From Bacteroidales bacterium (GTDB taxonomy: Bacteria; Bacteroidota; Bacteroidia; Bacteroidales; WCHB1-69): 64,000 bases of DNA. The notes under the pieces were generated by a model that worked only from the letters and a program-made list of their open reading frames with translations, did not search any database and was not told the DNA's origin. A program made the translations under genes and the position numbers. This document shows, one piece after another, positions 25,671 to 32,506 of the stretch (position 1 is the first letter of the stretch; each line of letters begins with the position of its first letter). The DNA lies in contig JAFZXM010000016.1 of assembly GCA_017616775.1 (NCBI GenBank), positions 1 through 64,000 on the forward strand, given 5' to 3'.

Positions 25671-26894
25671 TTACAAATCCACATTATCAAATACAGACAT
25701 TTTTTTTGACGGCCAATATACTGCAGGGAAAGTAAGCAATAACACCACCAATACTATCATCACCACGTCGAACAGATGTATTTCCACAGGATAGGAATCT
25801 ATTAAATAATGTCCGTCTCCGAAGGTGATTAAACCGAACCGGTATTGCAAAAAACAAAACACCAATCCCAAAACCATACCTATCAGCAATCCTATGCCCG
25901 CTATCAACATACCTTCGTGCATGAATATTTTTCTCAGCATGGCATTATCGGCGCCCAAAGCGTAAAACACCTTCACTTCCGATTTTTTCTCCAATATCAA
26001 TATTGCCATCATTCCCATCATATTGAATGCGGCTATGAGCAATATAAACGACAGGATGGCATATATGCTCCATTTTTCCGATTGCATTACCTTATACAAG
26101 TCTTCTTCTTGCTGATAGGTATTGCGAATAAAAAATTGATCGCCGTATAATTTGCCCAATTGCTTTTGCACTTTGTTTATTGTGCCGGGTTTGCATTTTA
26201 TTTCCAGCGATGTATATTCATCATAATATCCCAACAGTTTTTGTGCAAATTCCATTGGCACTATCACATATTGGGCATCATATTCGGTATAGGAATAAAA
26301 CACTCCGGAGGGGATGACAGACTGTGAATTCAACGCCGACATGCCGGCTGTTGCTTTCAACTTTTTGGTACGGTTGGGATAATACACTTTCAACATGTTT
26401 TCCGCCTTACCCGATCCGTCCACACTGAGTCTGTAAGCTATTTCCCCGCCTACCACTGCCCAGGCCTGACCATATTCATTCAACACAAAGCTGCCTTGCT
26501 TTACGATGGTGTCCATGCTGTTGATTTTATAATAATCATCCCTGACACCTTTTACATTGGCTATCACCTGCTTGTCGTCATGAACCCACACGGCCACGTC
26601 CGACAACACCTCGGAACAATACAGCACATCTTTCATCTGCTCTATTTCCGCTACATTCACGGCACCGGAGGAAAAGGTTTTTCCTGTTTTGGGCACTATT
26701 TGTATATCGGCATTAAAAGAATTCACGGCAGTAGCTACAAAATTTTGCAAGCCGTTGAAAACAGACAACACTATCAGCAGGGCACCGGTGGCCACGGCAA
26801 TGCCTATCAACGACATTATCGAAATGAAATTGATGATATTATGCGACTTCTTGGCAAACAAGTATCTTACCGCTATCCGACGATATATGTTCAC
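25671..26894 (-). CDS. FtsX/LolC-E-type ABC transporter permease
   Basis: This 407-residue protein has one N-terminal membrane helix (about 22-45), a periplasmic MacB-like domain of some 230 residues, and three C-terminal helices (about 275-300, 320-345, 375-395). The N-terminal IAVRYLFAKKSHNIINFISIMSLIGIAVATGALLIVLSVFNG is typical of LolC/LolE, the permeases that extract lipoproteins from the inner membrane. The LolD ATPase is not in this window. It overlaps the rbfA stop by 4 nt. Confidence 0.88.
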   Translation of the reverse strand: MNIYRRIAVRYLFAKKSHNIINFISIMSLIGIAVATGALLIVLSVFNGLQNFVATAVNSFNADIQIVPKTGKTFSSGAVNVAEIEQMKDVLYCSEVLSDVAVWVHDDKQVIANVKGVRDDYYKINSMDTIVKQGSFVLNEYGQAWAVVGGEIAYRLSVDGSGKAENMLKVYYPNRTKKLKATAGMSALNSQSVIPSGVFYSYTEYDAQYVIVPMEFAQKLLGYYDEYTSLEIKCKPGTINKVQKQLGKLYGDQFFIRNTYQQEEDLYKVMQSEKWSIYAILSFILLIAAFNMMGMMAILILEKKSEVKVFYALGADNAMLRKIFMHEGMLIAGIGLLIGMVLGLVFCFLQYRFGLITFGDGHYLIDSYPVEIHLFDVVMIVLVVLLLTFPAVYWPSKKMSVFDNVDL

Positions 26895-27229
26895 TTTTTA
26901 AGCAAATTTTCTATATTTTCCAAATAATCCAATGTATCGTCATATATCCAATGGAGCTCGGGAATAATTCGCATTTGATTTTTTATACGTTGCCCTAATT
27001 TGAATCGCAATTCTTTGCCCTTGCCCGCCACGGCGTCGAAAACAGCTTTCTTGTCTTTAGCAGCAAAGATACTCAAATATACTTTGGCATAGGAGCTGTC
27101 TCTGCTTACTTCCACACGGGTGACTGTCACCATGGCATTGCCATAAATATTTCCGCCTTCGGTTTGCAAAACGTCAGACAGCTCTTTTTGCAATAATCTT
27201 GCTATTTTTTGTTGTCTTGTAGATTCCAT
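26891..27229 (-). CDS. rbfA: Ribosome-binding factor A
   Basis: This 112-residue KH-like protein is needed for late 30S maturation and cold adaptation. Signatures: RQQKIARLLQKELSDVLQ at the N-terminus, VTVTRVEVSRDSSYAKVYLSIF, and KELRFKLGQRIKNQMRIIPELHWIYDDTLDY near the C-terminus. It is the first gene of the rbfA-permease-apbE-recF chain, with a 4-nt overlap to the next gene. Confidence 0.96.
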   Translation of the reverse strand: MESTRQQKIARLLQKELSDVLQTEGGNIYGNAMVTVTRVEVSRDSSYAKVYLSIFAAKDKKAVFDAVAGKGKELRFKLGQRIKNQMRIIPELHWIYDDTLDYLENIENLLKK

Positions 27230-27348
27230 AATCAGTAATGAAATAAAATATTAAAACGCATTATAACGGTTTTTATTGTCAATATAAAGCCGGATAAAAG
27301 AATATACCCGTACCGATTATTGCATTCGTTTGTATTTATTGACTTGCT

Positions 27349-27394
27349 TTCGGAGGCGGATGTGCAACACTGCCTTGCATCTGCCGATTCCGAA
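27349..27394. other. Long bulged hairpin of unknown function
   Basis: The paired segments are TTCGGA/TCCGAA, GGCGGA/TCTGCC (with a G-T pair) and TGCAA/TTGCA around a 7-base CACTGCC loop. A 2-base bulge sits on one side and a 3-base bulge on the other. It lies between rbfA (promoter side) and the terminator of the oxidoreductase operon and is more GC-rich than its surroundings. It has no T-run. It may be a structured RNA or a repeat-derived remnant. Confidence 0.45.
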
Positions 27395-27430
27395 CCGCTA
27401 TAAACTCCGACAGCGCACGGTGATACAAAA

Positions 27431-27463
27431 CAAACACTCTGCTATTAAATAACAGAGTGTTTG
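27431..27463 (-). terminator. Terminator of the 2-oxoacid:ferredoxin oxidoreductase operon
   Basis: Perfect 11-nt arms CAAACACTCTG/CAGAGTGTTTG enclose an 11-base AT loop, with TTTTG following on the minus strand. It is 24 nt past the stop of the gamma subunit gene. Confidence 0.8.
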
Positions 27464-27486
27464 TAAAGCTCACACACAATAATTCA

Positions 27487-28038
27487 TTAGAGTGTATGAT
27501 AAGGTTTAATCAAACCTTTACCTGTTTCTATTGCGGCTTCGTTGTCGGGTATCAGTTTATGGTGACGTTCAGGCAAAGATTTTTCCAATCCTTTATGAAT
27601 AAATTCAGGAGCCACTATAGGTTTCAATTTAAGGAAACCTCCCAATACCACCATATTAAACACCTTTGCTATACCCAATTCCTGAGCTTTAGCCGTTGCT
27701 TCTATTTGGTAAATATTGATATCCTTGCGTGTAGGATGATGGGTGATACCATTGGGATCGTATATCAACAATCCGCCGGGTTTCACACTGTTTTCAAATT
27801 TATCCAAAGATTGTTGGTTCAATATAATAGCGGTATCGAATTGGTTAATGATAGGAGAACTGATACGTTCATCACTGATAATAACCGATACGTTGGCGGT
27901 ACCGCCACGCATTTCGGGACCATAAGACGGCATCCAACTTACCTCTTTGTCTTGCATTACGCCTGAATAAGCAAGGATTTTACCCATAGAAAGTACACCT
28001 TGACCTCCAAAGCCTGCTATGATTATTTCTTCTGTCAT
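27487..28038 (-). CDS. 2-oxoacid:ferredoxin oxidoreductase, gamma subunit
   Basis: This 183-residue protein has the gamma-domain motifs TEEIIIAGFGGQGVLSMGKILAYSG at the N-terminus and SYGPEMRGGTANVSVIIS (about 40-57). DTAIILNQQSLDKFENSVKPGGLLIYDP follows. It is the last gene of the ferredoxin-alpha-beta-gamma operon. The complex oxidatively decarboxylates a 2-oxo acid to an acyl-CoA, passing electrons to ferredoxin. Valine-derived 3-methyl-2-oxobutanoate or 2-oxoglutarate is the likely substrate. Confidence 0.93.
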   Translation of the reverse strand: MTEEIIIAGFGGQGVLSMGKILAYSGVMQDKEVSWMPSYGPEMRGGTANVSVIISDERISSPIINQFDTAIILNQQSLDKFENSVKPGGLLIYDPNGITHHPTRKDINIYQIEATAKAQELGIAKVFNMVVLGGFLKLKPIVAPEFIHKGLEKSLPERHHKLIPDNEAAIETGKGLIKPYHTL

Positions 28039-28055
28039 AATTCTACAATATTAAA

Positions 28056-28886
28056 TTATTTATTAACTACGGTTAAAGGATGGTCAACAACTATACGGTT
28101 GATATCCAAATTCTCCACTATCCGGCCGTTTACTTTGATATCGCCTACAGGATAGTTCGGGAACATATTTTCTTCCATCCATTGGTTTGCTTGCACAGGA
28201 GTCATTTTCCAACCGGAATTACAAGAAGACACTATTTCAACAAAAGAAAGACCTTTTTGCAATTTTTGATTTTCAAAAGCCTGTTTTATAGCTGCTTTTG
28301 CCTTACGGACAGCGGTAGGAGTATGTACACTCTGACGGGTTACATAATAGGTGCCCGGCAAGGTGGCAAGTAACTCCGTGATACGCAACGGATAGCCGTT
28401 GAGGGCTACGTTACGGCCATAAGGAGTGGTAGCCGATTTCATACCCACCAGTGTAGTAGGAGCCATTTGACCGCCTGTCATACCGTAAATACCATTATTT
28501 ACAAAAATCATGGTGATATTTTCACCACGGTTACATGCGTGTATGGTTTCGGCAGTACCGATAGCGGCTAAGTCACCATCACCTTGATAGGTGAATACAA
28601 AACAATCCGGATTCAAACGTTTTGCAGCCGTTGCCAATGCGGGAGCACGTCCGTGTGCTGCTTCTTGAAAGTCAACATCAAAATAATTATATGCCAATAC
28701 AGAGCATCCTACGGGTGCTATACCTATGGTTTTATCTTGAATGCCAAGCTCATCTATTACTTCGGCAACTATACGGTGTGCTGTTCCGTGACCACAACCG
28801 GGACAATAATGCATAATAGCATCTGTCAGCACTTTTGTTTTGGTATAAACCAAATTTTCGGGTTTTACTATATCTAAATTTGCCAT
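28056..28886 (-). CDS. 2-oxoacid:ferredoxin oxidoreductase, beta (TPP-binding) subunit
   Basis: This 276-residue protein carries the thiamine pyrophosphate site: CPGCGHGTAHRIVAEV near residues 29-44 and GDGDLAAIGTAETIHACNRGENITMIFVNNGIYGMTGGQMAPTT (about 100-143), containing the GDG...NN cofactor motif. It sits 9 nt after the alpha gene. The cysteines expected to hold a cluster in related PFORs are absent apart from the CPGCG pair, as in KorB/VorA-type subunits. Confidence 0.94.
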   Translation of the reverse strand: MANLDIVKPENLVYTKTKVLTDAIMHYCPGCGHGTAHRIVAEVIDELGIQDKTIGIAPVGCSVLAYNYFDVDFQEAAHGRAPALATAAKRLNPDCFVFTYQGDGDLAAIGTAETIHACNRGENITMIFVNNGIYGMTGGQMAPTTLVGMKSATTPYGRNVALNGYPLRITELLATLPGTYYVTRQSVHTPTAVRKAKAAIKQAFENQKLQKGLSFVEIVSSCNSGWKMTPVQANQWMEENMFPNYPVGDIKVNGRIVENLDINRIVVDHPLTVVNK

Positions 28887-28895
28887 GATGTCTTC

Positions 28896-29978
28896 TTATT
28901 TTATTATTTTAGTTTCTAATGCTTCCAATACTTCGGTAGGAGTAGGAATAATACCGCCGAAACGACCGAAATGTTCTACCGGCAATTTGCATTCCGTTGC
29001 CAGTTTTACATCCTGTATCATTTGTCCTGCACTCATTTCCACTGTTAAAATACCTTTTACTCTTTGTGCGGCGGCTTTCAACTGCTGTGTGGGGAACGGG
29101 AACAGGGTTATCAAACGGAACAAGCCGACTTTCAAACCTTTTTCACGGGCCATTTGCATTGCCTTCATTGAAATACGGGCAGATGAGCCGTAAGCTACTA
29201 TGATATAATCTGCATCTTCGCAATTAAGAGCTTCATAACGGACCTCTTTTGCTTCCATTTCTCTGTATTTGGCTTGCAATTTATGATTGAACACTTCTTG
29301 TTTTGCCGAATCCAATTCCAAAGAGGTAATGATATTGTGTCCGCGTGTGGCAGGCTTACCCCATGTGCCCCAAGGAGCGTTCTTTCTGCGTTCTTCTTCT
29401 GTCCAACGAGGAATATAATCTCTGGTGTATAATTTTTCCATACATTGACCTATTGCACCATCGGAAAGAATTAATACAGGATTACGATATTTAAATGCAA
29501 TATCCCATGCATCAAATACAAAATCATACATTTCTTGAACCGAAGCAGGTGCTAAGGTATATAATTGATAGTCCCCGTGGCCACCGCCTTTTACCGATTG
29601 GAAATAATCGGATTGGGACGGTTGAATGGTACCCAATCCGGGACCTCCACGCATCACGTTTACCACTAAACAAGGAATTTCTGCTCCGGCCAAATAGGTC
29701 AAACCTTCTTGCATCAAACTTATACCGGGAGATGACGATGATGTAGCCACTTTCTTACCTGTAGCTGCTCCTCCATATACCATATTAATGGATGCCATTT
29801 CACTCTCGGCTTGAAGAACCGTCATTCCGGTAGTTTCCCAAGGTTTCTCGGCCATTAACGTTTCCATCACTTCTGATTGCGGGGTAATAGGATAACCAAA
29901 ATAACCATCTGTACCGCTGGCAATCATTGCACGGGCAATTGCTTCATTACCCTTCATTAACTTTAATTCTTTTGCCAT
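28896..29978 (-). CDS. vorB: 2-oxoacid:ferredoxin oxidoreductase, alpha subunit (VorB-like)
   Basis: This 360-residue protein has the pyrimidine-binding domain of the TPP site (NEAIARAMIASGTDGYFGYPITPQSEVME, residues about 10-38). The ATSSSSPGISLMQEGLTYLAGAEIPCLVVNVMRGGPGLGT segment and a C-terminal domain II (YIIVAYGSSARISMKAM...) follow. The operon ferredoxin-alpha-beta-gamma on separate genes is the layout annotated as VorB-type in Bacteroidota. It could equally be called KorA, since sequence alone does not separate valine-derived from 2-oxoglutarate substrates. Confidence 0.9.
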   Translation of the reverse strand: MAKELKLMKGNEAIARAMIASGTDGYFGYPITPQSEVMETLMAEKPWETTGMTVLQAESEMASINMVYGGAATGKKVATSSSSPGISLMQEGLTYLAGAEIPCLVVNVMRGGPGLGTIQPSQSDYFQSVKGGGHGDYQLYTLAPASVQEMYDFVFDAWDIAFKYRNPVLILSDGAIGQCMEKLYTRDYIPRWTEEERRKNAPWGTWGKPATRGHNIITSLELDSAKQEVFNHKLQAKYREMEAKEVRYEALNCEDADYIIVAYGSSARISMKAMQMAREKGLKVGLFRLITLFPFPTQQLKAAAQRVKGILTVEMSAGQMIQDVKLATECKLPVEHFGRFGGIIPTPTEVLEALETKIIK

Positions 29979-30001
29979 TTTATGTAACTTTTTACTGTTT
30001 A

Positions 30002-30214
30002 TTACTTTTCTCTATAGACAGATATTACTCCATCCGGACATACTACTGCACAATTAGTACAGCCTACGCATGCATCACTTTGCATTTCAAGGTAATTGTA
30101 ACCTTTGCCATTTACTTTCTTGGATAAGCCGATAACGTTAAGCTTACAAGCAGTAATACAAACGCCACAGCCTTTACATCTTTCTGTGTCAATTACTAAT
30201 GTTCCTCTTGCCAT
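30002..30214 (-). CDS. 2x[4Fe-4S] ferredoxin subunit of the 2-oxoacid oxidoreductase
   Basis: This 70-residue protein has two complete cluster motifs, CKGCGVCITACK (about residues 14-25) and CVGCTNCAVVCP (about 50-61), i.e. CxxCxxCxxxC followed by K or P. It is the first gene of the operon, 23 nt before the alpha gene. It serves as the electron-accepting delta subunit. Confidence 0.94.
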   Translation of the reverse strand: MARGTLVIDTERCKGCGVCITACKLNVIGLSKKVNGKGYNYLEMQSDACVGCTNCAVVCPDGVISVYREK

Positions 30215-30270
30215 TATTATCTGATTTTTAGTTTATTATATTTATTATTATCGTCTTTTCTATGAGTTTA

Positions 30271-30278
30271 CGAAATTA
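30271..30278 (-). promoter_or_regulatory. Candidate -7 element for the oxidoreductase operon
   Basis: The minus strand reads TAATTTCG, seven of eight matches to TAnnTTTG, about 56 nt upstream of the ferredoxin ATG. Confidence 0.4.
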
Positions 30279-30378
30279 GCATTTTTTTATCATATAAAAC
30301 TCAAAATCGCTATTTTTTTTCTACCACCCATCTTCTACTCCATTCAAATTAATGATAATCAAATATAAAAAAAAATTA

Positions 30379-30386
30379 TACTTTTG
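30379..30386 (+). promoter_or_regulatory. -7 promoter element for the HAD phosphatase gene
   Basis: TACTTTTG, a full match, 16 nt before the ATG at 30403. Confidence 0.6.
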
Positions 30387-30402
30387 CCGAAATTTAGAAT
30401 AG

Positions 30403-31059
30403 ATGATACAATTAGTCATTTTTGATTTAGACGGCACCCTTTTATATACCTTGGAAGATTTAGCCAATGCTGTAAACCATGCTTTAAAAAAGCACCATTT
30501 ACCCACCCACGAATTGGAACAATACAAATATTTTGTCGGAAACGGAATCCATCAACTACTGATACGCTCCACACCGCAAAACATACACAAAACACCCGTT
30601 TTTGAAAGCATCGCCAGTGATTTTTTACAATACTACTCCGCTCACAAATTCGACACCACCCGTCCTTACAACGACATCCCCGAACTATTGCATGCACTTC
30701 AGGAACAAAGCAAAATGATAGCCGTTGCTTCCAACAAAATGCACGAAGCCACCCTGCCTATCATACAATATTATTTCCCGAATATCATCTTCAATGCCGT
30801 CATCGGCTTAAACGCCCGACGACAAGCCAAACCGCATCCGCAAATGATTAATGAAATACTGGAGACATGCCGGGTTGCAAACAACCATACCATATATATT
30901 GGAGACAGCAATGTGGACATGCTCACCGCCCGCAATGCCAACATCACATCGGTAGGAGCCCTTTGGGGCTATAGGACCAAAGAAGAATTGACAGCATCCG
31001 GTGCCACTTATATAGCCGCACAACCTCTTGACGTGCTGGAAATAATTGCTCGACTATAA
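30403..31059 (+). CDS. HAD-superfamily phosphatase, phosphoglycolate phosphatase-like
   Basis: This 218-residue protein has HAD motif I FDLDGTLLYT (residues 7-16, Asp8 and Asp10), motif II AVASNKM, the motif III lysine in QAKPHP, and motif IV YIGDSNVDMLTARNA. A helical cap occupies about residues 17-80. It is like Gph/PgmB, small-molecule phosphatases whose substrates vary. It is a single gene convergent with the downstream N-formylglutamate amidohydrolase-like gene. Confidence 0.9.
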   Translation: MIQLVIFDLDGTLLYTLEDLANAVNHALKKHHLPTHELEQYKYFVGNGIHQLLIRSTPQNIHKTPVFESIASDFLQYYSAHKFDTTRPYNDIPELLHALQEQSKMIAVASNKMHEATLPIIQYYFPNIIFNAVIGLNARRQAKPHPQMINEILETCRVANNHTIYIGDSNVDMLTARNANITSVGALWGYRTKEELTASGATYIAAQPLDVLEIIARL

Positions 31060-31090
31060 AAAATTGATTTAAAATTATTTAGCAATAAAC

Positions 31091-31798
31091 TTAAAAAGAT
31101 TCAGCTAAACTTTTAAGCAGTATATTTATCACTTCCCTTACGTCTTTTTTCTTGTCACATTGTGTTTTCAAGTAAAGCGATTGTCGCTCCAAATAGACCC
31201 TTTTGTTCACCTCAAGCATCATTGACTGATAAGAGAATGAACATTCCGGTGCCTCCGAATTGCTATAAGGATAGTTGATACCGACAGTGTAGCCACAATC
31301 CACAAAAAGATTCACGGCAAAATCAAGCAACTGCTTATCAGGTTTTGACCAGTCCTCGTTGAAACCGATACAAATATCCACGTCTCCTTGATCTTCCGGA
31401 AACGAATGGCAGTCCAATAGCAGTGCATCCTTGCATAAGTTGCTCTTCAACTTTTGTTGGTGATTTTTCCATAAGCGAAGCAATCTCGCCTTGTTATTTG
31501 GGGACACTTTACGTTGGTAACCTTCAAAATGTTGATAAATAATTCCTTGACCGATGCATTCCATCGGGTCGTTCCATAAGCGTTCCGCATCTACAATGAA
31601 TCTTGAATAAGGAAAACGCACTGTGAGAATGTTAGGGTGTTGGAATCCGTGAAACAAGTAATCTGTGTGCCAGTCTGTCAGGCGAAGCACTGCATTGTTG
31701 ATAAAGCGATTGTCAATGTCCCAACCACTCAATCGGTCATCATACAGCCCCTCCATAGAGGCATGCGGCTCGTTTAAAACAATTCTATTATACGGCAT
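31091..31798 (-). CDS. N-formylglutamate amidohydrolase family protein
   Basis: This 235-residue protein matches the N-formylglutamate deformylase family: IVLNEPHASMEG with a metal-type histidine (13), DWHTDYLF, TVRFPYSRFIVDAERLWNDPME (the sRxxvDxxR block) and LLLDCHSFPEDQGDVDICIG (DxHS block). C-terminal MMLEVNKRVYL fits the family end. In histidine utilisation the enzyme releases formate from N-formylglutamate, but no hut genes are nearby. The leader between promoter and ATG has two palindromes. The exact substrate is open. Confidence 0.85.
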   Translation of the reverse strand: MPYNRIVLNEPHASMEGLYDDRLSGWDIDNRFINNAVLRLTDWHTDYLFHGFQHPNILTVRFPYSRFIVDAERLWNDPMECIGQGIIYQHFEGYQRKVSPNNKARLLRLWKNHQQKLKSNLCKDALLLDCHSFPEDQGDVDICIGFNEDWSKPDKQLLDFAVNLFVDCGYTVGINYPYSNSEAPECSFSYQSMMLEVNKRVYLERQSLYLKTQCDKKKDVREVINILLKSLAESF

Positions 31799-31837
31799 AA
31801 GTTATTATTTTAGTTAAATTATTAACTCACATCATTT

Positions 31838-31885
31838 TACCACCGTGGTATAACTTAGTGACTCGGTTGGTGTGCCTATAGGCAC
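31838..31885 (-). promoter_or_regulatory. Two palindromes in the leader of the N-formylglutamate amidohydrolase-like gene
   Basis: GTGCCTATAGGCAC at 31872-31885 is a perfect 14-bp palindrome. TACCAC-C-GTGGTA at 31838-31850 is a second with 6-bp arms. Both lie downstream of the -7 element at 31906-31913, so they are in the transcribed leader of about 105 nt, either as RNA hairpins or as repressor sites. Confidence 0.5.
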
Positions 31886-31905
31886 TCTTGATGCTTAAAA
31901 CTTTG

Positions 31906-31913
31906 CAAAAGTA
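31906..31913 (-). promoter_or_regulatory. -7 promoter element for the N-formylglutamate amidohydrolase-like gene
   Basis: The minus strand reads TACTTTTG, a full match, 107 nt before the ATG at 31798. Confidence 0.6.
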
Positions 31914-31989
31914 GTCAAAATAAACTATACAAAAATCAAAGATGATAATTTTTTTTCAAAAAATGTTGGATTATATGGCAAACATTTCT

Positions 31990-32493
31990 TCAATCGGGAT
32001 AAATGGTGTCTCTATATATGATTTCACCGGAAAAATTGTAACCGGTGCGTATTTCTGCTGTGGAATCGTATTGGATGCGGAAATACCCGGCGCTTTCCGC
32101 ATCTGGTCCCTGGGCCGAAAAGGTGAAATTTTGGATGCCTTGCGTGAGGTCGAAAATGAAATCGTGGGTCTGCCACCAGTTTTTATTGAAGATGCAGGCT
32201 TCGCCAAACGGCTGGTTCCGGTAATAGAGTTTGAAACAAATATCCCCGTATTCTCTAGGAATGCGTCCTATTTTTTTACCATTACTAAAAATGGTTCTCT
32301 TGTCGTAACCCAATAATCGAATTTCCACAGAATCAGTCATTCCCTTTACAATAACCTTATTTTTGTCATAAAGAAAACATTGAAAACGGTTGGCAAAAGT
32401 ATCGCGATTACGTACATCCAAATTCCACGGAACAAGCAACAAAACCAAACTTAAAGCAGCTACTACCAATGTAAATTTCAACAACTTATTCAT
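31990..32493 (-). CDS. Hypothetical membrane-anchored protein, partner of the YD-repeat gene
   Basis: About 167 residues from ATG 32493. An ATG at 32517 would overlap the preceding gene. One N-terminal hydrophobic helix (KLLKFTLVVAALSLVLLLVPW) is followed by a soluble beta-rich domain with DSVEIRLLGYDKR, NQPFGEACIFNKNWWQTHDFIFDL and YFRIQYDSTAEIRTGYNFSG. I do not recognise the family. It lies 13 nt downstream of the YD-repeat gene on the same strand and is surely co-transcribed. The overlapping plus-strand frame (31942-32316) is judged a shadow. Confidence 0.7.
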   Translation of the reverse strand: MNKLLKFTLVVAALSLVLLLVPWNLDVRNRDTFANRFQCFLYDKNKVIVKGMTDSVEIRLLGYDKRTIFSNGKKIGRIPREYGDICFKLYYRNQPFGEACIFNKNWWQTHDFIFDLTQGIQNFTFSAQGPDAESAGYFRIQYDSTAEIRTGYNFSGEIIYRDTIYPD

Positions 32494-32506
32494 ATTGCTG
32501 TGTTGT

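Noticed and set aside
27230..27300. TTGACA and TATAAT-like strings upstream of rbfA on the minus strand
   Set aside because: The two boxes are only 11 bases apart instead of about 17, and this phylum does not use the E. coli consensus.
31942..32316. Plus-strand frame of 124 codons opposite the hypothetical partner gene
   Set aside because: It lacks a promoter or plausible product. The minus-strand frame has a membrane anchor, correct operon spacing and better protein-like composition.
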